Below, piece after piece: positions 49,366 through 64,000 of a stretch of DNA of 64,000 bases. This DNA is from Eledone cirrhosa (Eukaryota; Mollusca; Cephalopoda; Octopoda; Eledonidae), in contig OZ024748.1 of the NCBI GenBank assembly GCA_964016885.1, positions 36,616,798 to 36,680,797 of the forward strand. The letters run 5' to 3'. Position 1 is the stretch's first letter. Each line of letters starts with the position of its first letter. The position numbers and the translations under genes were made by a program. The notes beneath the pieces were generated by a model, which was not told the DNA's origin, searched no databases, and saw only the letters and a program-made list of their open reading frames with translations.

Positions 49366-52300
49366 GACCATCCTATAACTATACCCTGCCTCACAACACA
49401 TTAGACCATTCTGTAACTATAGCCTGCCTCAGAACACTTTAGACCATTCTGTAACTATACCCTGCCTCACAACACATTAGACCATTCTGTATCTATACCC
49501 TGCCTCACAACACATTAGAGCATTCTGTTACTATGCCCTGCCTCACAACACATTACACCATTCTGTTACTATACCCTGCCTCACAACACATTAGACCATC
49601 CTGTAACTCTACCCTGCCTCACAACACATTAGACCATTCTGTAACTATACCCTGCCTCATAACACATTACACCTTCCTGTAACTATACCCTGCATCACAA
49701 AACATTAGATCATACTGTAACTATATCCTACCCACAACACATTAGACCATTCTGTAACTATACCTTGCCTCACAACACATTAGATCATCCTGTAACTATA
49801 CCCTGCCTCACAACACATTAGACCATTCTGTAAATATACCCTGCCTCACAACATATTAGACCATTCTGTGACTATACCCTGCCTCACAACACATTAGATC
49901 ATCCTGTAGCTATATCCTACCCCACAACACATTAGACCATCCTGTAACTATACCCTGGCTCACAACACATTAGTCCATCCTGTAACTATATGCGACCCCA
50001 CAACACATTAGACCATCCTGTAACTATACCCTGCTTCACAACACATTAGACCATTCTGTAACTATACCCTGCCTCAAAACACATTAGACTATCATGTAAC
50101 TATATCCTACCCCATAACACATTAGACCATCCTGTAGCTATATCCTACCCCACAACACATTAGACCATCCTGTAACTATACCCTGCCTCGCAACACATTA
50201 GACCATTGTGTAACTATACCCTGCCTCACAACACATTAGATCATCCTGTAACTATACCCTGCCTCAAAACACATTAGAACATTCTGTAAATATACCCTGC
50301 CTCACAACACATTAGACCATCCTGTATATATACCCTGTCTCACAAGACATTAGACCATCCTGTAACTATACCCTGCCTGACAACACATTAGACCATTCTG
50401 TAATTATAGCCTGCCTCACAACACATTAGACCATCCTGTAACTATATCCTACCCCACAACACATTAGACAATTCTGTAACTATACCTTGCCTCACAACAC
50501 ATTAGACCATTCTGTAAATATACCCTGCCTCAAAACACATTAGACTATCCTGTAATTATATCCTACACCATAACACATTAAACCATCCTGTAACTATATC
50601 CTACCCCACAACACATTAGACCATCCTGTAACTATACTCTACCTCACAACACATTAGATCATCCTGTAACTATACCCTGCCGCACAACACATTAGACCAT
50701 TCTGTAAATATACCCTGCCTCACAACACATTAGACCATCCTGTAACTATACCCTGCCTGACAACACGTTAGACCATTCTGTAACTATACCCTGCCTCACA
50801 ACACATTAGACCATCCTGTAACTATATCCTACCCCACAACACATTAGACCATTCTGTAACTATACCTTGCCTCACAACATATTAGATCATCCTGTAACTA
50901 TTACCTGGCTCACAACACATTAGACCATTCAGTATCTATACGCTGCCTCACAACACATTAGACCATTCTGTATCTATACCCTGCCTCACAACACATTAGA
51001 CCATCCTGTAACTATATCCTACCTCACAACACATTAGACCATCCTGTAACTATGCCCTGTCTCACAACACATTAGACCATTCTGTAACTATACCCTGCCT
51101 CACAACACATTAGACCATTCTGTAAATATACCCTGCCTCCCAACACATTAGACCATTCTGTAACTATACCCTGCCTCCCAACACATTAGACCATTCTGTT
51201 ACTATACCCTGCCTCACAACACATTAGATCATCCTGTAACTATACCCTGTCACACAACACATTAGACCATCCTGTAACTATACCCTGTCTCACAACACAT
51301 TAAACCATTCTGTAACTATACCCTGCCTCACAACACATTAGACCATTCTGTAACTATACCCTGCCTCATAACACATTAGACCATCCTGTAACTATACCCT
51401 GCCTCACAAAACATTAGACCATCCTGTAACAATATCCTATCCCACAACACAATAGACCATCCTGCAACTATACCCTTCCTCACAACGCATTAGACTATTC
51501 TGTAACTATAACCTGCCTCACAACACAATAGACTATCATGTAACTATACACTGCCTCCCAACACATTAGGCCATCCTGTAACTATATCCTACCTAAAACA
51601 CATTAGACCATCCTGTAACTATACCCTGCCTCACAACACATTACACTATTCTGTAACCATACCCTGCCTCACAACACATTAACCATTCTGTAACTATACC
51701 CTGCCTCACAACACATTAGACAATTCTGTAACTATACCCTGCCTCACAACACATTAGACCATTCTGTTACTAAACCCTGTCTCACAACACATTAGACCAT
51801 CCTGTAACTATACTCTGCGTCACAACACATTAGACCATTCTGTAACTATACCCTACCTCATAACACATTAGACCATCCTGTAACTATACCCTGCCTCACA
51901 AAACATTAGACCATCCTGTAACTATATCCTATCCTACAACACATTAGACCATTCTGTAACTATAGCCTGCCTCACAACACTTTAGACCATTCTGTAACTA
52001 TACCCTGCCTCACAACACATTAGACCATTCTGTATCTATACCCTGCCTCACAACACATTAGACCATTCTGTTACTATACCCTGCCTCACAACACATTAAA
52101 CCATTCTGTTACTATACCCTGCCTCACAACACATTAGACCATCCTGTAACTATACCCTGCCTCACAACACATTAGACCATTCTGTAACTATACCCTGCCT
52201 CATAACACATTACACCATCCTGTAACTATACCCTGCCTCACAAAACATTAGACCATCCTGTAACTATATCCTATCCCACAACACATTAGGCCATCCTGTA

Positions 52301-55300
52301 ACTATACCCTGCCTCACAACACATTAGATCATCCTGTAACTATATCCTACCCACAACACATTAGACCATTCTGTAACTATACCTTGCCTCACAACACATT
52401 AGATCATCCTGTAACTATACCCTGCCTCACAACACATTAGACCATTCTGTAAATATACCCTGCCTCACAACATATTAGACCATTCTGTGACTATACCCTG
52501 TCTCACAACACATTAGACCATTCTGTAACTATACCCTGCCACGCAACACATTAGACCATTCTGTAATTATACCCTGCCTCACAACACAGACCATCCTATA
52601 ACTATACCCTGCCTCACAACACATTAGACCATTCTGTAACTATAGCCTGCCTCAGAACACTTTAGACCATTCTGTAACTATACCCTGCCTCACAACACAT
52701 TAGACCATTCTGTATCTATACCCTGCCTCACAACACATTAGAGCATTCTGTTACTATGCCCTGCCTCACAACACATTACACCATTCTGTTACTATACCCT
52801 GCCTCACAACACATTAGACCATCCTGTAACTCTACCCTGCCTCACCACACATTAGACCATTCTGTAACTATACCCTGCCTCATAACACATTACACCATCC
52901 TGTAACTATACCCTGCCTCACAAAACATTAGATCATACTGTAACTATATCCTACCCACAACACATTAGACCATTCTGTAACTATACCTTGCCTCACAACA
53001 CATTAGATCATCCTGTGACTATACCCTGCCTCACAACACATTAGACCATCCTGTAAATATATCCTACCTCACAACACATTAGACGATCCTGTAACTATAC
53101 CCTGCTTCACAAAACATTAGACCATTCTGTAATTATACCCTGCCTCACAAGACATTAGACCATCCTGTACCTATAGCCTGACTCACAACACATTAGACCA
53201 TCCTGTAACTATATCCTACCCACAACACATTAGACCATTCTGTAAATATACCTTGCCTCACAACACATTAGATCATCCTGTAACTATATCCTACCCACAA
53301 CACATTAGACCATTCTGTAACTATACCTTGCCTCACAACACATTAGATCATCCTGTAACTATACCCTGCCTCACAACACATTACACCATTCTGTAAATAT
53401 TCCCTGCTTCACAACATATTAGACCATTCTGTGACTATACCCTGCCTCACAACACATTAGATCATCCTGTAACTATACCCTGCCTCACAACACATTAGAC
53501 TATTCTGTAACTATACCCTGGCTCACAACAGATTAGTCCATCCTGTAACTATACCCTGCCTCACAACACATTAGACCATTCTGTAACTATACCCTGCCTC
53601 ATAACACATTACACCATCCTGTAACTATACCCTGCCTCACAAACATTAGACCATCTGTAACTATATCCTATCCCACAACACATTAGGCCATCCTGTAACT
53701 ATACCCTGCCTCACAACACATTAGATCATCCTGTAACTATATCCTACCCACAACACATTAGACCATTCTGTAACTATACCTTGCCTCACAACACATTAGA
53801 TCATCCTGTAACTATACCCTGCCTCACAACACATTAGACAATTCTGTAAATATACCCTGCCTCACAACATATTAGACCATTCTGTGACTATACCCTGTCT
53901 CACAACACATTAGACCATTCTGTAACTATACCCTGCCACGCAACACATTAGACCATTCTGTAACTATACCCTGCCTCACAACACAGACCATCCTATAACT
54001 ATACCCTGCCTCACATCACATTAGACCATTCTGTAACTATAGCCTGCCTCAGAACACTTTAGACCATTCTGTAACTATACCCTGCCTCACAACACATTAG
54101 ACCATTCTGTATCTATACCCTGCCTCACAACACATTAGAGCATTCTGTTACTATGCCCTGCCTCACAACACATTACACCATTCTGTTACTATACCCTGCC
54201 TCACAACACATTAGACCATCCTGTAACTCTACCCTGCCTCACAACACATTAGACCATTCTGTAACTATACCCTGCCTCATAACACATTACACCATCCTGT
54301 AACTATACCCTGCCTCACAAAACATTAGATCATACTGTAACTATATCCTACCCACAACACATTAGACCATTCTGTAACTATACCTTGCCTCACAACACAT
54401 TAGATCATACTGTAACTGTACCCTGCCTCACAACACATTAGACCATCCTGTAAATATATCCTACCTCACAACACATTAGACGATCCTGTAACTATACCCT
54501 GCTTCACAAAACATTAGACCATTCTGTAATTATACCCTGCCTCACAAGACATTAGACCATCCTGTACCTATAGCCTGACTCACAACACATTAGACCATCC
54601 TGTAACTATATCCTACCCACAACACATTAGACCATTCTGTAAATATACCTTGCCTCACAACACATTAGATCATCCTGTAACTATATCCTACCCACAACAC
54701 ATTAGACCATTCTGTAACTATACCTTGCCTCACAACACATTAGATCATCCTGTAACTATACCCTGCCTCACAACACATTACACCATTCTGTAAATATTCC
54801 CTGCTTCACAACATATTAGACCATTCTGTGACTATACCCTGCCTCACAACACATTAGATCATCCTGTAACTATACCCTGCCACACAACACATTAGACCAT
54901 CCTGTAACTATACCCTGCCTGACAACACATTACATCATCCTGTAACTATACCCTGCCTCACAACACATTACACCATTCTGTAAATATTCCCTGCTTCACA
55001 ACACATTAGACCATCCTGTAACTATACCCTGCCTCACAACACATTAGACCATTCTGTAACTATACCCTGCCTCAAAACACATTAGACTATCCTGTAACTA
55101 TATCCTACCCCATAACACATTAGTCCATCCTGTAGCTATATCCTACCCCACAACACATTAGACCATCCTGTAACTATACCCTGCCTCGCAACACATTACA
55201 CCATTCTGTAACTATACCCTGCCTCACAACACATTAGATCATCCTGTAACTATACCCTGCCTCACAACACCTTAGACCATTCTGTAAATATACCCTGCCT

Positions 55301-58300
55301 CACAACACATTAGACCATCCTGTAACTATACCCTGTCTCACAACACATTAGACCATCCTGTAACTATACCCTGCCTGACAACACGTTAGACCATTCTGTA
55401 ACTATACCCTGCCTCACAACACATTAGACCATCCTGTAACTATATCCTACCCCACAACACATTAGACCATTCTGTAACTATACCTTGCCTCACAACATAT
55501 TAGTTCATCCTGTAACTATTACCTGGCACACAACACATTAGACCATTCTGTATCTATACGCTGCCTCACAACACATTAGACCATTCTGTATCTATACCCT
55601 GCCTCACAACACATTAGACCATCCTGTAACTATATCCTACCTCACAACACATTAGACCATCCTGTAACTATGCCCTGCCTCACAACACATTAGACCATTC
55701 TGTAACTATACCCTACCTCACAACACATTAGACTATTCTGTAAATATACCCTGCCTCACAACACATTAGACCATTCTGTAACTATACCCTGCCTCCCAAC
55801 ACATTAGACCATTCTGTTACTATACCCTGCCTCACAACACATTAGATCATCCTGTAACTATACCCTGCCACACAACACATTAGACCATCCTGTAACTATA
55901 CCCTGTCTCACAACACATTAAACCATCCTGTAACTATACCCTGCCTCACAACACATTAGACCATTCTGTAACTATACCCTGCCTCATAACACATTAGACC
56001 ATCCTGTAACTATACCCTGCCTCACAAAACATTAGACCATCCTGTAACAATATCCTATCCCACAACACAATAGTCCATCCTGCAACTATACCCTTCCTCA
56101 CAACGCATTAGACTATTCTGTAACTATAACCTGCCTCACAACACAATAGACTATCATGTAACTATACACTGCCTCCCAACACATTAGGCCATCCTGTAAC
56201 TATTACCTACCTAAAACACATTAGACCATCCTGTAACTATACCCTGCCTCACAACACATTACACTATTCTGTAACCATACCCTGCCTCACAACACATTAA
56301 CCATTCTGTAACTATACCCTGCCTCACAATACATTAGACCATCCTGTACCTATAGCCTGACTCACAACACATTAGACCAACCTGTAACTATATCCTACCC
56401 ACAACACATTAGACCATTCTGTAAATATACCTTGCCTCACAACACATTAGATCATCCTGTAACTATATCCTACCCACAACACGTTAGACCATTCTGTAAC
56501 TATACCTTGCCTCACAACACATTAGATCATCCTGTAACTATACCCTGCCTCACAACACATTACACCATTCTGTAAATATTCCCTGCTTCACAACATATTG
56601 GACCATTCTGTGACTATACCCTGCCTCACAACACATTAGATCATCCTGTAACTATACCCTGCCACACAACACATTAGACCATCCTGTAACTATACCCTGC
56701 CTGACAACACATTAGACCATTCTGTAACTATACCGTGGCTCACAACAGATTAGTCCATCCTGTAACTATATGCTACCCCACAACACATTAGACCATCCTG
56801 TAACTATATGCTGCCTCACAACACATTAGACCATTCTGTAGCTATACCCTGCCTCACAACACATTAGATCATCCTGTAACTATACCCTGCCTCACAACAC
56901 CTTAGACCATTCTGTAAATATACACTGCCTCACAACACATTAGACCATCCTGTAACTATACCCTGTCTCACAACACATTAGACCATCCTGTAACTATACC
57001 CTGCCTGACAACACGTTAGACCATTCTGTAACTATACCCTGCCTCACAACACATTAGACCATCCTGTAACTATATCCTACCCCACAACACATTAGACCAT
57101 TCTGTAACTATACCTTGCCTCACAACATATTAGTTCATCCTGTAACTATTACCTGGCACACAACACATTAGACCATTCTGTATCTATACGCTGCCTCACA
57201 ACACATTAGACCATTCTGTATCTATACCCTGCCTCACAACACATTAGACCATCCTGTAACTATATCCTACCTCACAACACATTAGACCATCCTGTAACTA
57301 TGCCCTGCCTCACAACACATTAGACCATTCTGTAACTATACCCTGCCTCACAACACATTAGACTATTCTGTAAATATACCCTGCCTCACAACACATTAGA
57401 CCATTCTGTAACTATACCCTGCCTCCCAACACATTAGACCATTCTGTTACTATACCCTGCCTCACAACACATTAGATCATCCTGTAACTATACCCTGCCA
57501 CACAACACATTAGACCATCCTGTAACTATACCCTGTCTCACAACACATTAAACCATCCTGTAACTATACCCTGCCTCACAACACATTAGACCATTCTGTA
57601 ACTATACCCTGCCTCATAACACATTAGACCATCCTGTAACTATACCCTGCCTCACAAAACATTAGACCATCCTGTAACAATATCCTATCCCACAACACAA
57701 TAGACCATCCTGCAACTATACCCTTCCTCACAACGCATTAGACTATTCTGTAACTATAACCTGCCTCACAACACAATAGACTATCATGTAACTATACACT
57801 GCCTCCCAACACATTAGGCCATCCTGTAACTATATCCTACCTAAAACACATTAGACCATCCTGTAACTATACCCTGCCTCACAACACATTACACTATTCT
57901 GTAACCATACCCTGCCTCACAACACATTAACCATTCTGTAACTATACCCTGCCTCACAATACATTAGACAATTCTGTAACTATACTCTGCCTCACAACAC
58001 ATTAGACCATTCTGTTACTAAACCCTGTCTCACAACACATTAGACCATGCTGTAACTATACTCTGCGTCACAACACATTAGACCATTCTGTAACTATACC
58101 CTACCTCATAACACATTAGACCATCCTGTAACTATACCCTGCCTCACAAAACATTAGATCATCCTGTAACTATATCCTATCCTACAACACATTAGACCAT
58201 CCTGTAACTATACCCTGCCTCACAACACATTAGACCATCCTGTAACTATGCCCTGCCTCACAACACATTAGACCATCATGTAACTATATCCTACCCCACA

Positions 58301-61300
58301 ACACATTGGACCATTCTGTAACTATACCCTGCCTCACAACACATTAGACCATCCTGTAACTATACCCTGCATCACAACAAATTAGATCATCCTGTAACTA
58401 TACACTGCCACATAACACACTATACCATCCTGTAACAATACCCTGCCTCACAACACATTACACCATCCTGTAACTATACGATGCCTCACAACACATTAGA
58501 CCATTCTTTAACTATACCCTGCCTCACGATACATTATACCATCTTGTAACTATACCCTGCCTCACAACACATTAGACCATTCTGTAACTATACCCTGCCT
58601 CACAACACATTAGACCATCCTGTAACTATACCCTGCCTCACAACACATTAGACCATTCTGTAACTATATCCTGCCTCACAACACAGATCATTCTGTAACT
58701 ATACCCTGCCTAACAACACATTAGACCATCATGTAACCATACCCTGCCTCACAATACATTAGATCATCCTGTAACTATACCCTACCTCACAATACGTTAG
58801 ACCCTCTTGTAACTATACCCTGCCTCACAACACTTTAGACCATTCTGTAAATATAATCTGCCTCACAACACATTAGATCATCCTGTAACTATACCCTGCC
58901 TCACAACACATTAGACCATCCTGTAAATATATCCTACCTCACAACACATTAGACGATCCTGTAACTATACCCTGCTTCACAAAACATTAGACCATTCTGT
59001 AATTATACCCTGCCTCACAAGACATTAGACCATCCTGTACCTATAGCCTGACTCACAACACATTAGACCAACCTGTAACTATATCCTACCCACAACACAT
59101 TAGACCATTCTGTAAATATACCTTGCCTCACAACACATTAGATCATCCTGTAACTATATCCTACCCACAACACGTTAGACCATTCTGTAACTATACCTTG
59201 CCTCACAACACATTAGATCATCCTGTAACTATACCCTGCCTCACAACACATTACACCATTCTGTAAATATTCCCTGCTTCACAACATATTGGACCATTCT
59301 GTGACTATACCCTGCCTCACAACACATTAGATCATCCTGTAACTATACCCTGCCACACAACACATTAGACCATCCTGTAACTATACCCTGCCTGACAACA
59401 CATTAGACCATTCTGTAACTATACCGTGGCTCACAACAGATTAGTCCATCCTGTAACTATATGCTACCCCACAACACATTAGACCATCCTGTAACTATAT
59501 GCTGCCTCACAACACATTAGACCATTCTGTAGCTATACCCTGCCTCAAAACACATTAGACTATCCTGTAACTATATCCTACCCCATAACACATTAGTCCA
59601 TCCTGTAGCTATATCCTACCCCACAACACATTAGACCATCCTGTAACTATACCCTGCCTCGCAACACATTACACCATTCTGTAACTATACCCTGCCTCAC
59701 AACACATTAGATCATCCTGTAACTATACCCTGCCTCACAACACCTTAGACCATTCTGTAAATATACCCTGCCTCACAACACATTAGACCATCCTGTAACT
59801 ATACCCTGTCTCACAACACATTAGACCATCCTGTAACTATACCCTGCCTGACAACACGTTAGACCATTCTGTAACTATACCCTGCCTCACAACACATTAG
59901 ACCATCCTGTAACTATATCCTACCCCACAACACATTAGACCATTCTGTAACTATACCTTGCCTCACAACATATTAGATCATCCTGTAACTATTACCTGAC
60001 TCACAACACATTAGACCATTCTGTATCTATACGCTGCCTCACAACACATTAGACCATTCTGTATCTATACCCTGCCTCACAACACATTAGACCATCCTGT
60101 AACTATATCCTACCTCACAACACATTAGACCATCCTGTAACTATGCCCTGCCTCACAACACATTAGACCATTCTGTAACTATACCCTGCCTCACAACACA
60201 TTAGACCATTCTGTAAATATACCCTGCCTCACAACACATTAGACCATTCTGTAACTATACCCTGCCTCCCAACACATTAGACCATTCTGTTACTATACCC
60301 TGCCTCACAACACATTAGATCATCCTGTAACTATACCCTGCCACACAACACATTAGACCATCCTGTAACTATACCCTGTCTCACAACACATTAAACCATC
60401 CTGTAACTGTACCCTGCCTCACAACACATTAGACCATTCTGTAACTATACCCTGCCTCATAACACATTAGACCATCCTGTAACTATACCCTGCCTCACAA
60501 AACATTAGACCATCCTGTAACAATATCCTATCCCACAACACAATAGACCATCCTGCAACTATACCCTTCCTCACAACGCATTAGACTATTCTGTAGCTAT
60601 AACCTGCCTCACAACACAATAGACTATCATGTAACTATACACTGCCTCCCAACACATTAGACCATCCTGTAACTATACCCTGCCTCACAACACATTACAC
60701 TATTCTGTAACCATACCCTGCCTCACAACACATTAACCATTCTGTAACTATACCCTGCCTCACAACACATTAGACAATTCTGTAACTATACCCTGCCTCA
60801 CAACACATTAGACCATTCTGTTACTAAACCCTGTCTCACAACACATTAGACCATCCTGTAACTATACTCTGCGTCACAACACATTAGACCATTCTGTAAC
60901 TATACCCTACCTCATAACACATTAGACCATCCTGTAACTATACCCTGCCTCACAAAACATTAGACCATCCTGTAACTATATCCTATCCTACAACACATTA
61001 GACCATCCTGTAACTATACCCTGCCTCACAACACATTAGACCATCCTGTAACTATACCCTGCCTCACAACACATTAGACCATCATGTAACTATATCCTAC
61101 CCCACAACACATTGGACCATTCTGTAACTATACCCTGCCTCACAACACATTAGACCATCCTGTAACTATACCCTGCATCACAACAAATTAGATCATCCTG
61201 TAACTATACACTGCCACATAACACATTATACCATCCTGTAACTATACCCTGCCTCACAACACATTACACCATCCTGTAACTATACGATGCCTCACAACAC

Positions 61301-64000
61301 ATTAGACCATTCTTTAACTATACCCTGCCTCACGATACATTATACCATCTTGTAACTATACCCTGCCTCACAACACATTAGACCATTCTGTAACTATACC
61401 CTGCCTCACAACACATTAGACCATCCTGTAACTATACCCTGCCTCACAACACATTAGACCATTCTGTAACTATATCCTGCCTCACAACACAGATCATTCT
61501 GTAACTATACCCTGCCTAACAACACATTAGACCATCATGTAACCATACCCTGCCTCACAATACATTAGATCATCCTGTAACTATACCCTGCCTCACAATA
61601 CGTTAGACCCTCTTGTAACTATACCCTGCCTCACAACGCATTAGACCATTCTGTAAATATAATCTGCCTCACAACACATTAGATCATCCTGTAACTATAC
61701 CCTGCCTCACAACACATTAGACCATCCTGTAAATATATCCTACCTCACAACACATTAGACGATCCTGTAACTATACCCTGCTTCACAAAACATTAGACCA
61801 TTCTGTAATTATACCCTGCCTCACAAGACATTAGACCATCCTGTAACTATATCCTACCCACAACACATTAGACCATTCTGTAAATATACCTTGCCTCACA
61901 ACACATTAGATCATCCTGTAACTATATCCTACCCACAACACATTAGACCATTCTGTAACTATACCTTGCCTCACAACACATTAGATCATCCTGTAACTAT
62001 ACCCTGCCTCACAACACATTACAGCATTCTGTAAATATTCCCTGCTTCACAACATATTAGACCATTCTGTGACTATACCCTGCCTCACAACACATTAGAT
62101 CATCCTGTAACTATACCCTGCCACGCAACAAATTAGACCATTCTGTAACTATACCCTGCCTCACAACACATTAGACCATCCTGTAACTATACCCTGACTC
62201 ACAACATATTACACCATTCTGTAAATATACCCAGCCTCACAACACAGACCATTCTGTAACTATACCCTGCCTCACAACACATTAGACCATTCTGTAACTA
62301 TACCCTGCCTCACAACACAGACCATCCTATAACTATACCCTGCCTCACAACACATTAGACCATTCTGTAACTATAGCCTGCCTCAGAACACTTTAGACCA
62401 TTCTGTAACTATACCCTGCCTCACAACACATTAGACCATTCTGTATCTATACCCTGCCTCACAACACATTAGAGCATTCTGTTACTATGCCCTGCCTCAC
62501 AACACATTACACCATTCTGTTACTATACCCTGCCTCACAACACATTAGACCATCCTGTAACTCTACCCTGCCTCACAACACATTAGACCATTCTGTAACT
62601 ATACCCTGCCTCATAACACATTACACCATCCTGTAACTATACCCTGCCTCACAAAACATTAGATCATACTGTAACTATATCCTACCCACAACACATTAGA
62701 CCATTCTGTAACTATACCTTGCCTCACAACACATTAGATCATCCTGTAACTATACCCTGCCTCACAACACATTAGACCATTCTGTAAATATACCCTGCCT
62801 CACAACATATTAGACCATTCTGTGACTATACCCTGCCTCACAACAAATTAGATCATCCTGTAGCTATATCCTACCCCACAACACATTAGACCATCCTGTA
62901 ACTATATCCTGGCTCACAACACATTAGTCCATCCTGTAACTATATGCGACCCCACAACACATTAGACCATCCTGTAACTATACCCTCCCTCACAACACAT
63001 TAGACCATTCTGTAACTATACCCTGCCTCAAAACACATTAGACTATCATGTAACTATATCCTACCCCATAACACATTAGACCATCCTGTAGCTATATCCT
63101 ACCCCACAACACATTAGACCATCCTGTAACTATACCCTGCCTCGCAACACATTAGATCATTGTGTAACTATACCCTGCCTCACAACACATTAGATCATCC
63201 TGTAACTATACCCTGCCTCAAAACACATTAGAACATTCTGTAAATATACCCTGCCTCACAACGCATTAGACCATCCTGTATATATACCCTGTCTCACAAG
63301 ACATTAGACCATCCTGTAACTATACCCTGCCTGACAACACATTAGACCATTCTGTAATTATAGCCTGCCTCACAACACATTAGACCATCCTGTAACTATA
63401 TCCTACCCTACAACACATTAGACAATTCTGTAACTATACCTTGCCTCACAACACATTAGACCATTCTGTAACTATACCCTGCCTCAAAACACATTAGACT
63501 ATCCTGTAACTATATCCTACCCCATAACACATTAAACCATCCTGTAACTATATCCTACCCCACAACACATTAGACCATCCTGTAACTATACTCTACCTCA
63601 CAACACATTAGATCATCCTGTAACTATACCCTGCCTCACAACACATTAGACCATTCTGTAAATATACCCTGCCTCACAACACATTAGACCATCCTGTAAC
63701 TATACCCTGTCTCACAACACATTAGACCATCCTGTAACTATATCCTACCTCACAACACATTAGACCATCCTGTAACTATGCCCTGCCTCACAACACATTA
63801 GACCATTCTGTAACAATACCCTGCCTCACAACACATTAGACCATTCTGTAAATATACCCTGCCTCACAACACATTAGACCATTCTGTAACTATACCCTGC
63901 CTCCCAACACATTAGACCATTCTGTTACTATACCCTGCCTCACAACACATTAGATCATCCTGTAACTATACCCTGCCACACAACACATTAGACCATCCTG

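Larger units (their letters stand above)
22384..64000 (+). repeat. 38-bp tandem satellite array, about 1,100 copies, runs off the window end
   Basis: Head-to-tail array with a 38-bp period (an early clean monomer is 22421-22458). The invariant core is CTGTAACTATACCCTGCC followed by TCACAACACATTAGACC. All monomers face the same way and no transposon or unique DNA interrupts about 41.6 kb. Common variants are ATTCTG/ATCCTG, TACCCTGCCTC/TATCCTACCCC, TTACTATACC, a 35-bp form lacking TTA in ACACATTAG, and a 37-bp form with CCTACCCACAAC. The + strand of the consensus is C-rich and G-poor (13 C, 3 G). 38 is not a multiple of 3, so stops in every frame recur every few monomers and no ORF survives. 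The array lies downstream of SLC3 exon 3, in the same transcription unit if the gene is intact. Confidence 0.97.

Noticed and set aside
22384..64000. CRISPR array or regularly spaced repeat with spacers
   Set aside because: Every 38-bp unit is the same sequence with point variants; there are no unique spacers. The context is a eukaryotic intron.
22384..64000. Centromeric identity of the satellite
   Set aside because: No CENP-B-box-like motif is present in the monomer, and location cannot be judged from one window; left as a question for FISH.

Overview
The window looks like nuclear DNA of a cephalopod mollusc, most probably an octopus. It is eukaryotic: interrupted genes with GT-AG introns, dense microsatellites, and non-LTR, Penelope-like and hAT debris. 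Short repeats of the cephalopod tRNA-derived SINE type (box B GTTCAAATCC followed by a GGGGTCGATAAA-type motif) point to cephalopods. The species assignment is inference; no database was searched.

Layout. (1) 1-16.17 kb is intergenic or upstream, a graveyard of mobile elements: a minus-strand Penelope-like element with a GIY-YIG domain (2.2-3.26 kb), a 40-bp minisatellite (3.22-3.54 kb), a broken hAT/ZBED5-like transposase with a 3' terminal repeat (3.54-5.26 kb), an RTE-like remnant in two opposite-facing pieces (5.29-5.87 kb), a nearly full-length but dead Tx1/L1-like LINE (copy A, 6.16-9.89 kb), simple repeats and several LINE 3'-tail insertions (10-12.7 kb), a 43-bp minisatellite (12.89-13.37 kb), a retroelement C-terminus with a zinc motif and R2-like restriction-enzyme-like endonuclease signature (13.48-14.12 kb), and SINEs. 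(2) 16.2-16.66 kb is a long imperfect palindrome with tRNA-like arms. (3) 16.83-22.12 kb carries the only host gene seen: three coding exons of an SLC3-family amino-acid-transporter heavy chain (4F2hc/rBAT-like), 241 codons in frame, splice phases agreeing. Its intron 1 holds a second Tx1-like LINE (copy B) flanked by (ATCT)n on both sides and ending at the exon 2 splice acceptor. (4) From about 22.38 kb to the end (about 41.6 kb, roughly 1,100 copies) is one uninterrupted same-direction array of a 38-bp satellite, which must lie in intron 3 if the gene is intact and continues beyond the window.

The satellite has a hierarchical structure: blocks of 984, 1,057, 1,702, 2,993 and 4,044 bp are repeated nearly identically, as expected from repeated unequal exchange. 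No bacterial-type system, CRISPR, rRNA or functional tRNA gene was seen. The most notable signals are the giant satellite inside a transporter gene, the LINE whose (ATCT)n tail serves as the sequence before a host splice acceptor, tiny LINE-tail insertions with target-site duplications, and three large palindromes or hairpins.
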